Shown here: one piece after another, positions 38,639 to 47,792 of the stretch
Layout of the letters: each line of letters opens with the position of its first letter
How positions within the stretch are numbered: position 1 is the stretch's first letter
NCBI GenBank assembly: GCA_030621845.1
Contig: JAUXHA010000001.1
Location: forward strand, 1-64,000
Source of the DNA: Spongiibacteraceae bacterium
Lineage (GTDB): Bacteria > Pseudomonadota > Gammaproteobacteria > Pseudomonadales > Dasaniaceae
Direction of reading: 5' to 3'
Length of the DNA stretch: 64,000 nt
The notes under the pieces: generated by a model
Told to the model about the DNA's origin: nothing
The model's input: the letters and a program-made list of their open reading frames with translations, nothing else
Database searches by the model: none
Position numbers and translations under genes: made by a program

Positions 38639-39133
38639 TTAGCCCGGCTCTTTTGCTGTACAGTTGGTACAGACACCAAGTACTTCCACATGCTCCCGCC
38701 TTACCTTGAACCCTTCCATGCCAGCTTGTCTGGCAATGGCGGCGCTGATATTTTCGCCTGGAATTTCAGTGGCGTTGTGGCAGTGTTGGCAGATGAGGAA
38801 ATAGCTTTCATGGTTTCTGGCTGGTCGGCAACAGGCGATGTAGGCATTAATGGATGCCAGGCGATGGATAAGCCGGTTGCTTTGTAAAAAGGCGAGTGCA
38901 CGATAAACCGTTGGCGGGGCCGGTTTCGATGCGCCCGCAGGCAGTGCTTTCGCCAGCGCTTCGAGAATCGTGTAAGCCCCGGTTGCGCGGTGGCTTTGCA
39001 ATATTATAGTGAATACTTGCTTACGAACAGGCGTTAATTTTACTGAGTTTTTATAACAGATTTGCTCGGCAGCGGCGAGTGCTTTATCGATGCAGCGGCG
39101 GTGATCATGGGCGGCGGGTGGTTTGTTTGCCAT
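38639..39133 (-). CDS. zur: Fur family zinc uptake regulator Zur
   Basis: This 164-residue repressor has an N-terminal winged helix (VKLTPVRKQVF, then KPAPPTVYRALAFL, the latter highly similar to E. coli Zur KPPTVYRALDFL). The C-terminal metal domain has a CQHCHN pair and a C-terminal CTNC pair, both typical zinc ligands. The Zur assignment over Fur is supported by that sequence and by a Zur-type palindrome 80 bases upstream of its start. No znu transporter genes are in the window. Confidence 0.88.
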   Translation of the reverse strand: MANKPPAAHDHRRCIDKALAAAEQICYKNSVKLTPVRKQVFTIILQSHRATGAYTILEALAKALPAGASKPAPPTVYRALAFLQSNRLIHRLASINAYIACCRPARNHESYFLICQHCHNATEIPGENISAAIARQAGMEGFKVRREHVEVLGVCTNCTAKEPG

Positions 39134-39212
39134 AGGGGGTTTTAACAGGGCGCTTGGGGTTTGTTGAAGGGAACAGGAAATAAAAGCAAGTTCTGCTGAG
39201 GCTCGCTGTCCG

Positions 39213-39235
39213 TAAATGTTATGTTATATCATTCT
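39213..39235. promoter_or_regulatory. zur: Zur box upstream of zur
   Basis: The 23-base segment starting TAAATGTTATG and ending TATATCATTCT matches the gammaproteobacterial Zur palindrome as I recall it (GAAATGTTATA-N-TATAACATTTC) at 17 of 22 positions. It is 80 bases upstream of the zur start codon. No other promoter facing this spot is evident, so autoregulation is likely. Confidence 0.6.
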
Positions 39236-39342
39236 AGTATAAATTTTAATAATTGCAGTGGAGTGCCTGGTTTGATTTGCTTGGTGTAATGCGGGAGGGG
39301 TGAAGATCTCCGGGGCCTATTGGTCCCGGAGGTTAGCGGTGA

Positions 39343-39603
39343 TTAATCGATCGCATAATCAAGTTCCCGGGTCATTTTATCTTCAAGCTGTTGGTCCAGC
39401 CGGGAAGATATTTTCGCCATGGTTTTGGCTGTGTTGTCACTTTCAGCCTTAACGACAGCGGGTTTATTGTGTGCCGGAGCGGTGTTGATCCACTGTTTGG
39501 CGGTATTGTTGTTCATCGCCATTGCAAGGTTGCTGCTCTCTGTGACGGTTTGTGCATTGGCTGTAGCGCTAAGTAAAACGGCCAGTATAGCCAGCTTGTT
39601 CAT
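39343..39603 (-). CDS. Small exported protein of unknown function
   Basis: An 86-residue product begins with a signal peptide (MNKLAILAVLLSATANAQ) and continues with a polar, alanine/asparagine-rich mature part of about 68 residues with no cysteines (for example NLAMAMNNNTAKQWINTAPA). The start has a CAGGAGAG ribosome site, which supports a real gene. I recognise no family. Its upstream region is rich in TGTTAC/GTAACA hexamers. Confidence 0.65.
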   Translation of the reverse strand: MNKLAILAVLLSATANAQTVTESSNLAMAMNNNTAKQWINTAPAHNKPAVVKAESDNTAKTMAKISSRLDQQLEDKMTRELDYAID

Positions 39604-39640
39604 GATTACTCTCCTGTAGTTGAGCGTGGTTACTAGTATT

Positions 39641-39886
39641 TGTTACCGATCTTGCGGTCTTTTTACAAAGTGTTACCTCGCGAAACAAATAGTAACACAT
39701 TATGTTTTTCTGTCCACCCGTCTTTGATGAATAATATGTTACCCTGGAGTAATAAATTGGTAATAAAAGTAACAGGTCTGTCTAATAACTTGTTGTTAAA
39801 TAAAGATTAATATAAATTATTTTTCTATAGGCTCCAACTAGAGTCCGTAGCGGAAATATACGCTGAAAGCGAATAAAAAGTGTTAC
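39641..39886. promoter_or_regulatory. Cluster of TGTTAC/GTAACA hexamers
   Basis: Six hexamers occur in 246 bases: TGTTAC at 39641, 39671, 39737 and 39881, and its inverse GTAACA at 39692 and 39769. The 12-mer AAAGTGTTACCT occurs twice (39667 and 39877). They lie in an AT-rich stretch between the small exported gene and polA. The arrangement suggests a cooperative binding region for an unknown regulator, probably of the leftward small gene. Confidence 0.45.
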
Positions 39887-39909
39887 CTTTGCTGTTTGTG
39901 GAAGGAAAG

Positions 39910-40000
39910 GCGGCTTGCAACAAGGGCGTAGCTAGACGCTTAACAGGCGTGGTGATACTGTTAGCCGCTGTGGATGGTTGCCGTAGCGTATCCACACAGC
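39910..40000 (+). ncRNA. Candidate structured RNA or polA leader
   Basis: This is the second part of the 437-base gap before polA. Several stems nest: GCGGCT (39910-39915) with AGCCGC (39963-39968), enclosing GCGT/ACGC (39926-39929/39936-39939) and TAACAG/CTGTTA (39941-39946/39958-39963). A stem GCTGTGGAT (39967-39975) with ATCCAC-AC-AGC (39990-40000) follows; it shares bases with the first, so the two may be alternatives. No T run or known RNA family is seen. Confidence 0.3.
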
Positions 40001-40040
40001 GCCGAAACCCTCAAATGTAGAAATAGAAGCCCGTACGCCT

Positions 40041-42764
40041 ATGACAGACAAAAAATCACCGCCCATCGTGTTGGTTGATGGCTCTTCTTATCTTTACCGC
40101 GCCTATCATGCTTTGCCAGCACTTACTAACTCCCACGGGCAGGCTACCGGGGCGGTGAAGGGTGTAATCAATATGCTGAGGCGATTGTTAAAGGATTATT
40201 CCGGGAGCACCGTAGCGGTAATTTTTGACGCCAAGGGAAAAACCTTCCGCGATGCTATTTATCCGCAGTATAAAGCCAACCGCCCCCCTATGCCCGATGA
40301 CCTGCGAGAGCAGGTGGAGCCTATTCATAATATTATTAAAGCCATGGGCCTGCCGCTGGTGATTGTGGACGGAGTGGAAGCAGATGATGTGATCGGTACT
40401 TACGCCAGGCAGGCCACCGAACATCGGCGCGATGTCGTTGTGTCTACGGGTGATAAAGATATGGCGCAGTTGGTGAACGCCCACGTCACACTGGTTAACA
40501 CGATGACTAACACGGTAATGGACGAGGAGGGCGTACAGGCAAAATTTGGTATTCCGCCAGCCCTGATCATCGACTATCTGGCGCTGATGGGGGATAAAGT
40601 CGATAACATTCCCGGGGTGCCGGGGGTAGGGGAGAAGACGGCGCTGGCGCTATTGCAAAACCTGGGAGGACTGGACGACATCTATAGCAAGCTGGAGAAA
40701 ATCTCCGGCATCAATGTTCGCGGTGCAAAAACCCTGGCCGCAAAACTGGATAAAGAAAAGCAAAGTGCGTATCTGTCCTATGAACTGGCGACCATAAAGC
40801 TCGACCTGGAGCTTGAGCAGCCATTAGATACCCTGGCCATGGTGGACGCTGATAATGAGGTCTTGCTCAGTCTGTTCCAACAACTGGAATTTAAATCCTG
40901 GGTAGAAGAGCAGCAGCAATTGAGCGCTGGTGTCCAAACCACATCACCGCTGCCAAAAACGGATTACCAGCTGGTGCTAACGGAACAGGCGCTGGACCAC
41001 TGGCTTGGCAAGTTGCAGGCAGCCGATGTGTTTGCCTTCGATACAGAGACCACCAGCCTAAATTATATGCAGGCAAAAATTGTTGGTGTTTCTTTTGCTG
41101 TTAACATCGGGGAGGCGGCTTATGTGCCTTTTGGTCACGATTACCTCGGTGTGCCAGAGCAGTTGGACGAGCAACGGGTATTGCAAAAATTAAAACCCTT
41201 ATTGGAAGATCCGGCAGTAGCTAAATTGGGACAAAATCTCAAGTACGATAGCAGTGTACTGGCTAATCACGGCATCCATCTTCAGGGCATTGCCTTTGAT
41301 ACCATGTTGGAGTCCTACGTATTGAACTCCACCGCCAGCCGTCACAATATGGATGCCCTGGCAGAATATTACCTTGGCGTCAGCACAATTCACTTTGAAG
41401 ATATTGCGGGAAAGGGCGCTAAACAATTAACTTTTAATCAAATCGAATTGGAGCAAGCTGCACCCTATGCCGCAGAGGATGCTGATATTACCCTGCGTTT
41501 GCACCAGGCGCTATGGCCACAGCTCGAAGCGGAAGCATCGCTGAAGTCGGTGTTCGAAAAAATTGAGTTGCCGCTATTGCCCGTGCTCTCGCGTATTGAG
41601 CGACACGGTGCTTATGTTAGTCGGGAAATGCTGGCCAGGCAGAGCGTCGAGCTGGGGGAGCGACTGCAAATCCTGCAAAAAGAAGCTTATCAGTTGGCGG
41701 GTGAGGAATTTAATCTCAGCTCACCCAAGCAGCTCGGTGTTATCTTATTTGAAAAGCTGGAATTACCTATCCTCAAAAAAACACCCAAGGGTGCACCTTC
41801 CACCGCAGAAGAAGTGTTAGTGGAATTGGCGTTGGACTTTCCCCTGCCGAAAGTATTAATGGAATACCGTGGCTTGAGTAAATTAAAATCTACCTATACT
41901 GATAAATTGCCGGAAATGATTAACCCGGTGACAGGTCGGATTCATACCTCTTACCACCAGGCGGTAACTGCAACGGGACGATTATCTTCTTCAGACCCAA
42001 ACTTGCAAAATATCCCGGTACGAACAGAGCAGGGCAGGCGAGTCAGGCAGGCTTTTGTAGCACCCGGGGGTTACAAGCTGCTGGCAGCAGATTATTCGCA
42101 GATTGAACTTCGTATCATGGCACACTTATCACAGGATCAGGGCTTGTTGGAGGCTTTTGCGCAGGGCAGGGATATTCACCGGGCCACTGCCGCGGAAGTC
42201 TTTGCTGTTGAGCTCGATGCCGTTTCAGTCGAGCAGCGTCGCCGTGCCAAGGCGATTAACTTTGGCTTGATTTATGGCATGTCTGCCTTCGGCTTGGCTA
42301 AACAATTAGGCCTGGGTCGCCAGGAAGCGCAGCAATATATCGATACTTATTTTGAACGCTACCCCGGGGTCAAAGACTATATGGCCAACACCCGCGCCCA
42401 GGCTGCTGAAAAGGGTTATGTTGAAACGCTATTTGGTCGGCGCTTGTATCTGCCGGAAATCAATGCCAGTAACGGCATGCGCCGACAAGCGGCGGAGCGC
42501 ACGGCAATTAACGCACCAATGCAAGGCACCGCGGCTGATATTATTAAGCTGGCAATGATTGAAGTGGATCACTGGCTGAATGCATCGGCGCTGGATGCGC
42601 GCATGATCATGCAGGTACACGATGAATTGGTGTTTGAAGTGGCGACAAGCCAGGTGGATGAACTTAAGCAGCAGGTCACGGCATTAATGAACAGTGCCGC
42701 TGCGCTGGATGTGCCGCTGATCGTCGAGGTCGGGGTAGGGGATAACTGGGATGAGGCGCATTAG
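40041..42764 (+). CDS. polA: DNA polymerase I
   Basis: PolA fills gaps and removes RNA primers. The 907 residues hold a 5' nuclease domain (start ending in [49 protein letters not shown]), a 3'-5' exonuclease domain with intact FDTETTSL (about 334), and the polymerase with [18 protein letters not shown], the O-helix [20 protein letters not shown] and [10 protein letters not shown]. All three activities look intact. It is preceded by 437 bases without a gene. Confidence 0.98.
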   Translation: MTDKKSPPIVLVDGSSYLYRAYHALPALTNSHGQATGAVKGVINMLRRLLKDYSGSTVAVIFDAKGKTFRDAIYPQYKANRPPMPDDLREQVEPIHNIIKAMGLPLVIVDGVEADDVIGTYARQATEHRRDVVVSTGDKDMAQLVNAHVTLVNTMTNTVMDEEGVQAKFGIPPALIIDYLALMGDKVDNIPGVPGVGEKTALALLQNLGGLDDIYSKLEKISGINVRGAKTLAAKLDKEKQSAYLSYELATIKLDLELEQPLDTLAMVDADNEVLLSLFQQLEFKSWVEEQQQLSAGVQTTSPLPKTDYQLVLTEQALDHWLGKLQAADVFAFDTETTSLNYMQAKIVGVSFAVNIGEAAYVPFGHDYLGVPEQLDEQRVLQKLKPLLEDPAVAKLGQNLKYDSSVLANHGIHLQGIAFDTMLESYVLNSTASRHNMDALAEYYLGVSTIHFEDIAGKGAKQLTFNQIELEQAAPYAAEDADITLRLHQALWPQLEAEASLKSVFEKIELPLLPVLSRIERHGAYVSREMLARQSVELGERLQILQKEAYQLAGEEFNLSSPKQLGVILFEKLELPILKKTPKGAPSTAEEVLVELALDFPLPKVLMEYRGLSKLKSTYTDKLPEMINPVTGRIHTSYHQAVTATGRLSSSDPNLQNIPVRTEQGRRVRQAFVAPGGYKLLAADYSQIELRIMAHLSQDQGLLEAFAQGRDIHRATAAEVFAVELDAVSVEQRRRAKAINFGLIYGMSAFGLAKQLGLGRQEAQQYIDTYFERYPGVKDYMANTRAQAAEKGYVETLFGRRLYLPEINASNGMRRQAAERTAINAPMQGTAADIIKLAMIEVDHWLNASALDARMIMQVHDELVFEVATSQVDELKQQVTALMNSAAALDVPLIVEVGVGDNWDEAH

Positions 42765-42804
42765 GAACTACGATTGTCGTCGTTAACATTCCAGTTATTG
42801 GAAA

Positions 42805-42829
42805 TTGCCATTATTCAGAGCTGCCCTGG
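42805..42829 (+). repeat. Solo arm of MITE-like repeat
   Basis: This is a 25-base match to the right arm of the 51510-51611 element (23 of 25 to the copy at 6005), running from TTGCCATTATTCAGAG to CTGCCCTGG. I see no left arm nearby. It is 41 bases after the polA stop. Confidence 0.6.
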
Positions 42830-42908
42830 CGCAGGTCGGTCCTTTTTAGCTTGAGCCCTGGGCCTGGCTGTGGTCATATAAATTCGTTTTTAATTTGGTG
42901 TACCCCTG

Positions 42909-44219
42909 ATGGCATTTATTTCCGATATACAAACTACGGTTGCGCGCAATATCAGTTTGGCCGAGATGGGCATGCGTGGCAGTTGGCGGGTAACGCAGAC
43001 GCTTGCCCGGGTGGCTCCTCGTGCCCTGCGCTGGGGCCTGCAGCGCAAGCGGCCGCCCGCCAGCGAGTTAAGGGAGTTGTTTGAGTCACTGGGCGCTACC
43101 TATATCAAGTTCGGGCAGTTTATCGCCAGCTCCCCCTCAATTTTTCCCAAGGACTATGTGGATGAATTTGAGCAGTTGCTGGATCAAACAACGCCGATTC
43201 CCTTTCGCACCATTAAGAGAATTATGGCAGAAGATTTAGGCTGCCCCCTGACCGAGCTGTTTAGCTATATTGATCCGCAACCGCTGGCCTCAGCATCCAT
43301 TGCCCAGGTTCATGCTGCCACCTTGCTCAGTGGTGAAGACGTCGTGGTTAAAGTACAAAAACCGGGTGTGCAGGCGATCATCACGACGGATTTGCATACC
43401 ATGTACCTGTTGATACGGTTGCTGGAATTTATGCTGCCCAACACCGACCGCGATGCACTGGCGGGCATTGTGGCTGAGATGTACCAGGCGATGATTGATG
43501 AATGTGATTTCATTAAAGAGGCCGGTTATCTGGATGGGTTCCGGGAATTCCTCGATGACGCCGGTATAACGTCAGTGGTCGCACCCAGGGCATATCATCA
43601 GGCCTCCGGTGTTCGAGTGCTGACCATGGAGCGTTTTTACGGCTGTTCACTGACGGACAAGGCGGCATTGAGCTCGTCATCGCTGGATCCTGCGGCAAGT
43701 TTATTTTCAGCACTTAACGTCTGGTTTGCCAGTTTGATGGCATGTGATTTTTTTCACGCCGATCTTCACAGTGGCAATATGTTGTTACTGGCGGACGGTC
43801 GAGTGGGCTTTATTGATTTTGGTATGGTGGGGAAGGTAAGCCCCGAAACCTGGCAAGCGGTGTTCAGCTTGTTTAGTGGGCTCAATGAGCAGGACTACCC
43901 CTTGGTGGCGCGCTCCATGTTAGCAGTTGGCCTAACGCGCGAGAGCATTGACGAACCACAATTGGCTCGTGACATTGAACAGATGTTTTGCAGTATTAAC
44001 GGAGTCGGCGTATCGATGCCGGATAATAGCCAGTCCGCGGACTCGGGCGTTAATGAGCTAATCAACAGCCTTGGCGAGATAGCCAGAAATCATGGCATTC
44101 GTTTTCCTCGCTCTTTTACCATGTTGTTAAAGCAATTTTTATACTTTGATCGCTATGTGCAGTTACTGGATCCAGGTGCGAATCTGTTTAATGATGAACG
44201 GGTGGTGATGGGTTTATGA
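42909..44219 (+). CDS. ABC1/UbiB family atypical kinase
   Basis: This 436-residue protein belongs to the ABC1/UbiB/ADCK family. It has the KxGQ-type motif (GATYIKFGQFIASSP, about 62-76), an alanine-rich nucleotide loop (LASASIAQVH), the VVKVQKPG lysine, an EAGYLDGF-like segment and the FFHADLHSGNML plus GFIDFGMVG catalytic loops. Relatives affect ubiquinone synthesis or lipid handling. It lacks the long hydrophobic C-terminus of UbiB and is not beside other ubi genes, so it may be an ADCK-like paralog. Confidence 0.88.
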   Translation: MAFISDIQTTVARNISLAEMGMRGSWRVTQTLARVAPRALRWGLQRKRPPASELRELFESLGATYIKFGQFIASSPSIFPKDYVDEFEQLLDQTTPIPFRTIKRIMAEDLGCPLTELFSYIDPQPLASASIAQVHAATLLSGEDVVVKVQKPGVQAIITTDLHTMYLLIRLLEFMLPNTDRDALAGIVAEMYQAMIDECDFIKEAGYLDGFREFLDDAGITSVVAPRAYHQASGVRVLTMERFYGCSLTDKAALSSSSLDPAASLFSALNVWFASLMACDFFHADLHSGNMLLLADGRVGFIDFGMVGKVSPETWQAVFSLFSGLNEQDYPLVARSMLAVGLTRESIDEPQLARDIEQMFCSINGVGVSMPDNSQSADSGVNELINSLGEIARNHGIRFPRSFTMLLKQFLYFDRYVQLLDPGANLFNDERVVMGL

Positions 44220-44248
44220 GCGGCTACGGACTGTAGGATGAGCGAGTG

Positions 44249-44983
44249 ATGCAATCCAGACGCTCCCGCCTGGACCGTTTTTTGAGTAATCACTTATGCA
44301 TCAATCGTAGAGACGTGCGTTTATTACTAGCACAGGGGCGGGTAAAGCTCGATCATCGACAGGCCGATGATATTCAGCAATTAGTCGATCAATACACGCA
44401 TGTGCAAGTTGATGGTCGAATTCTGCAAGCTGAAACGGCCAGTTACATTATGCTGCATAAGCCACCCGGAGTGGTGAGCGCAACGAAAGATTCCGTTCAC
44501 CGCACCCTTATTGATTTACTCCCAGCCGGGCACCCTGAAAATCTGCATATTGCCGGTCGCCTGGATTTTAACAGCACCGGCTTGGCGCTATTAACGAATG
44601 ATGGACGCTGGTCGCGTGGCTTAAGTTCACCCGATGCGAATATAGAGAAACGTTATCGAGTGCGTGTAGATAAGCCAGTGTCGCAGCAGCTGGTTACAGC
44701 TTTTTCCGAAGGATTGTATTTTGCTTATGAAAAGCTAACTACTCGTCCAGCCCAGCTTTTTATTATCGATAATCACCATGTTGATGTGATATTAAAAGAG
44801 GGTCGTTACCACCAGGTTAAGCGAATGTTCGGCCGTTTTCAAATCGAAGTATTGAGCTTGCATCGTCTGTCAGTGGGAAAATTAAAACTGGATGAAAATT
44901 TGCTCGAGGGCGATAGCCGTTCGCTGACCGATCAGGAAGTGAGCGCAGCATTGACAGCAAGCTTTCCTTGGTCAGTGCGGTGA
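44249..44983 (+). CDS. rsuA: 16S rRNA pseudouridine synthase, RsuA family
   Basis: This enzyme isomerises a uridine in small-subunit rRNA (U516 in E. coli). The 244 residues comprise an N-terminal S4 RNA-binding domain (RLDRFLSNHLCINRRDVRLL, then QGRVKLDHRQADD) and a catalytic domain with GRLDFNSTGLALLTND holding the catalytic aspartate, followed by EGRYHQVKRMFG. An in-frame GTG at 44246 is adjacent to the chosen ATG, which has AGGATGAG upstream. The last 52 bases overlap a convergent gene. Confidence 0.88.
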   Translation: MQSRRSRLDRFLSNHLCINRRDVRLLLAQGRVKLDHRQADDIQQLVDQYTHVQVDGRILQAETASYIMLHKPPGVVSATKDSVHRTLIDLLPAGHPENLHIAGRLDFNSTGLALLTNDGRWSRGLSSPDANIEKRYRVRVDKPVSQQLVTAFSEGLYFAYEKLTTRPAQLFIIDNHHVDVILKEGRYHQVKRMFGRFQIEVLSLHRLSVGKLKLDENLLEGDSRSLTDQEVSAALTASFPWSVR

Positions 44984-45828
44984 TCATGGTATGGAGCCTG
45001 GTTTTTTCGCAGGTTTTCTTTTAACGCCCATTCACTGAGTAACGCCCGGCTATCTTGTTGCCAGGGGTGGAAGCCGGGTTGGTAAATATCGGTGTACAAA
45101 GACATCGTGCCGATTAAAATGCCGTTGGCTCCAAATAAATCTTTGCAACCCTGCCGCCAGCTTTTTAAACTAAAAAGAATCCCGTCTTTTTTTAACATAA
45201 GGCAGAAACAGCGCAGCATTTCCCTGGCGACAAGAAAAGATGTTCGGCGGGTAATTCTGCGTAATACTTTTTCGCTGCCACCCACGGCCTTGAAGACATC
45301 AAATGCCACGGCTTTATGCTCGATTTCCTCGGCGGAATGCCAGCGCCATAATGCTGCCATTGCAGGATCGGCGGTATCCATAAAGGAATTTTTATTTAAT
45401 ATCTGTTGCGCCATGATGGATGTTAAATGTTCAACAGTGATGGTGGCAGCAAGCCGTTCTATGGGCGAGAATTTTTTATTGGCCATGTCGACCAGTTTGT
45501 GAATAGATGATTCAAGTGCGGCTAGCTCATAGCCTCGCGCGGCACATAGCGTCTCGTTATAATGTTGGTGTTCACGACGATGAAAGCCCTCCTGGCCACA
45601 GAACCCGCGAACGTCCTTCTTCAATGCCGGGTCGGTAATTTGATCACGATAATAGCGCACGCTATCAATAAAGAATTTTTCCCCAACAGGAAAAAAGATA
45701 GACATGGAGTTAAAAAAAGTTGTCAGGAAAGGATTGCCGTTTAACCAGTTGCCGGTTAAGGCAGCGGTAATGTCATGGGCACAATTACGGGGCTGGATAT
45801 GTACATCATCGGGTGTAGTTGACTGCAT
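44932..45828 (-). CDS. Metal-dependent hydrolase (PF10118 family)
   Basis: This 298-residue helical protein resembles the predicted metal-dependent hydrolases of PF10118. Candidate metal ligands occur in GQEGFHRREHQHYNE, TVEHLTSIMA and WRWHSAEEIEHKAVAFDVF, a ferritin-like spacing of Glu and His pairs. Relatives are common in lipid- and steroid-degrading marine bacteria; the substrate is unknown. Its 3' end overlaps rsuA by 52 bases. A dyad TTAGT-TG-ACTAA (45867-45878) lies 39 bases upstream of the start and could be an operator. Confidence 0.8.
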   Translation of the reverse strand: MQSTTPDDVHIQPRNCAHDITAALTGNWLNGNPFLTTFFNSMSIFFPVGEKFFIDSVRYYRDQITDPALKKDVRGFCGQEGFHRREHQHYNETLCAARGYELAALESSIHKLVDMANKKFSPIERLAATITVEHLTSIMAQQILNKNSFMDTADPAMAALWRWHSAEEIEHKAVAFDVFKAVGGSEKVLRRITRRTSFLVAREMLRCFCLMLKKDGILFSLKSWRQGCKDLFGANGILIGTMSLYTDIYQPGFHPWQQDSRALLSEWALKENLRKNQAPYHDHRTDQGKLAVNAALTS

Positions 45829-46046
45829 TACTTCGCTAGCTGAGTATTTTTATAAGTGAGATAATGTTAGTTGACTAAGCGTGAAATGCAGGGGGTAAGA
45901 GTAACGAGAGTTGATTTTTGTTAACTCAATCAATTTTTCAGGGCATAAATACCCAATAATTAAAGAATGTTAATGATGGTATCTGCCATGGTGCTCATTT
46001 ATGCTGTTGCGGCACAAAGACTTTATTCTGACCAGGTTGATAGTTC

Positions 46047-46673
46047 ATGTATGATGGCGAAAAACTAAACAGTATTACTCACCTGGTCGGTGCAGTGTTG
46101 GCATTAATCGGTTTTGGCGCGCTGCTGACCATCGGTATTCAGGAGCACGATCAGCGACTGATTATCAGCTTCATTGTTTTTGGTTTTACCTTAGTCCTGC
46201 TGTATACCATGTCTACCCTGTACCATAGCTTTCATCCGCCCGGATTAAAAAAAATATTCCAGAAGCTCGACCACGTTGCCATATATTTATTAATCGCCGG
46301 GACCTATACGCCTTATATGCTGGTTTCCCTGCGCGATCATGGTGGCATGTTGATGCTGTCATTTGTATGGAGCATGGCGTTGATTGGCCTGTTGCTGGAT
46401 ATTTTCGTGCCCAGGCGTATTGAGTGGCTGCAAGTAATGATTTATCTGGTGATGGGCTGGGTTTGTACGCTGAATTATGCTGAATTGCAGCAAACCGTGC
46501 CGGCCGCTGGTGTGGTCTGGCTGACGGTGGGTGGGCTTGCCTACACCGTCGGCATTGTGTTTTATGTACTCGATAACTTTAAAAAATTACGCCATGCCCA
46601 TGGCATCTGGCATTTGTTTGTGTTGTCGGGTTCCAGCTGTCATTTTATTTCTATCGCTGGATATGTAAGATAG
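46047..46673 (+). CDS. Hemolysin III family membrane protein (TrhA/YqfA)
   Basis: This 208-residue protein has seven membrane helices and the family histidines: NSITHLVGAVLAL near the N-terminus, STLYHSFHP in the first third, and the closing GIWHLFVLSGSSCHFISI. The family is related to the PAQR receptors, and E. coli YqfA affects membrane energetics. Despite the name, a hemolytic role is not implied. It is a single gene after a 218-base gap. Confidence 0.9.
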   Translation: MYDGEKLNSITHLVGAVLALIGFGALLTIGIQEHDQRLIISFIVFGFTLVLLYTMSTLYHSFHPPGLKKIFQKLDHVAIYLLIAGTYTPYMLVSLRDHGGMLMLSFVWSMALIGLLLDIFVPRRIEWLQVMIYLVMGWVCTLNYAELQQTVPAAGVVWLTVGGLAYTVGIVFYVLDNFKKLRHAHGIWHLFVLSGSSCHFISIAGYVR

Positions 46674-47075
46674 TCGAGTGTTAATTCAATGATCGAATTT
46701 TTTTACACTCGTCATTTGAGGGCGCCAGCCCCCGAGAAACGGGTTTGTGTGTTAACGCCGGTGTTGTGAGAACCAGACTGCAAGGGCGCTAGAGCGGCTA
46801 TTCAGCGTTTTAATTGGGCTTAAAATAAACCCCCGCTCATTTGTTTTCGACCAGCCATTTATCACAAGGGCCTGTAAAGTGTCAGCTTTCTTTACAGGTT
46901 TAGCGTCAGTTTCTTGAATAATTATCGCTATGTATTTATCAGCTTGTCTAAGCTGTTGATTTTTTTATATTAAGCAAATGTTGGTATCAATATTGTATTA
47001 ATAAACTTCCCTATGGCGCTAGTAGGAGTTATTCCTATGTGTGATAGGTATATTTTGCTGTAAACAGGAGCGGTA
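46674..47075. other. 402-base intergenic stretch
   Basis: No gene is seen. The stretch contains a CCCG-AGAAA-CGGG hairpin near 46731-46743 and a perfect 9-bp stem CCTGTAAAG/CTTTACAGG at 46871-46898. The last 120 bases are AT-rich and must hold the promoter of the following PEP-CTERM gene. I looked for a sigma-54 site (GG-N10-GC) close to the start and found none with correct spacing. Confidence 0.4.
46871..46898. terminator. 9-bp hairpin, possible terminator
   Basis: CCTGTAAAG (46871-46879) and CTTTACAGG (46890-46898) form a perfect stem with a 10-base loop, about 200 bases after the hemolysin III-like gene. Only a short TTTAG follows, so it is a weak candidate for intrinsic termination. Confidence 0.3.
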
Positions 47076-47762
47076 ATGATGAGGAGTTCGACCAGTAACA
47101 AGGGCCCACGGGGATCAATCCTGGTCTTGGCCATAATCAAACTTAGTTTTCTTTGTCTTGTTTTTTCCGCTCCCGCTAACGCGGCACTGGTTTCCCAGGA
47201 CCACGCCAACTGGGGCGCTGGCAGTATTACCCTGGATACCGATACCGGCCTGCAGTGGCTGGATGTGGATCGCTCCGTGAACTACTCCTATAACAGCATG
47301 CAGGCTGCACTGGGTGATGGCGGCAGCTATGCCGGTTTTCGTTACGCCAGCCAGAGTGAGGTTGAGGCGCTGTTTATTAATGGTGGTGTGCCCGATGTCA
47401 ATTCTGGCTCGGCGGCCAATGTTGACCCTGCGCTTGAGTTGCTAGCGCTGCTCGGAGCCACCTACGACTTCAGGGGTAATGAGGAGCTTTTTGGTATTAC
47501 CGGCACCGCCAGTGCAGGCGGTATGGCATCGGGTACTATCGATCATTTCTTATCCAGTGGTATTGATTCTTATAGTGTCACTACGCTAGGCGCTGTATAT
47601 GGGCTGAACTACAGTGCTGATTCTATTGGTAATTGGTTGGTGGTAGATACCGCTGCCATTCCCGTCCCTCCTGCCTTTTTGCTTTTTAGTTCAGCACTGG
47701 GAGTGCTGGCTTGCCTGAGGCGCCGATCAAGGTATCAACCCAAGTCTTCCTTAAAAATTTAG
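47076..47762 (+). CDS. PEP-CTERM-type surface protein
   Basis: This 228-residue exported protein has a signal peptide (hydrophobic ILVLAIIKLSFLCLVFSAPA). The body holds the pattern LQWLDVDRSVNYSYNSM and GFRYASQSEVEALF that is frequent in PEP-CTERM proteins. The C-terminus has the sorting signal: VPPAFLLFSSALGVLACL followed by RRRS. The tail continues eleven residues beyond the arginines, which is unusual. Exosortase would cleave it in the envelope, but no exosortase gene is in the window. An AGGAG site precedes the start. Confidence 0.8.
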   Translation: MMRSSTSNKGPRGSILVLAIIKLSFLCLVFSAPANAALVSQDHANWGAGSITLDTDTGLQWLDVDRSVNYSYNSMQAALGDGGSYAGFRYASQSEVEALFINGGVPDVNSGSAANVDPALELLALLGATYDFRGNEELFGITGTASAGGMASGTIDHFLSSGIDSYSVTTLGAVYGLNYSADSIGNWLVVDTAAIPVPPAFLLFSSALGVLACLRRRSRYQPKSSLKI

Positions 47763-47792
47763 TCCAATTGCATCTGTGAGAGGGCTGCTCTG

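Noticed and set aside
46674-46870. A c-di-GMP or other riboswitch before the PEP-CTERM gene
   Set aside because: Short hairpins are present, but none of the conserved sequence blocks of riboswitch classes I know could be matched.
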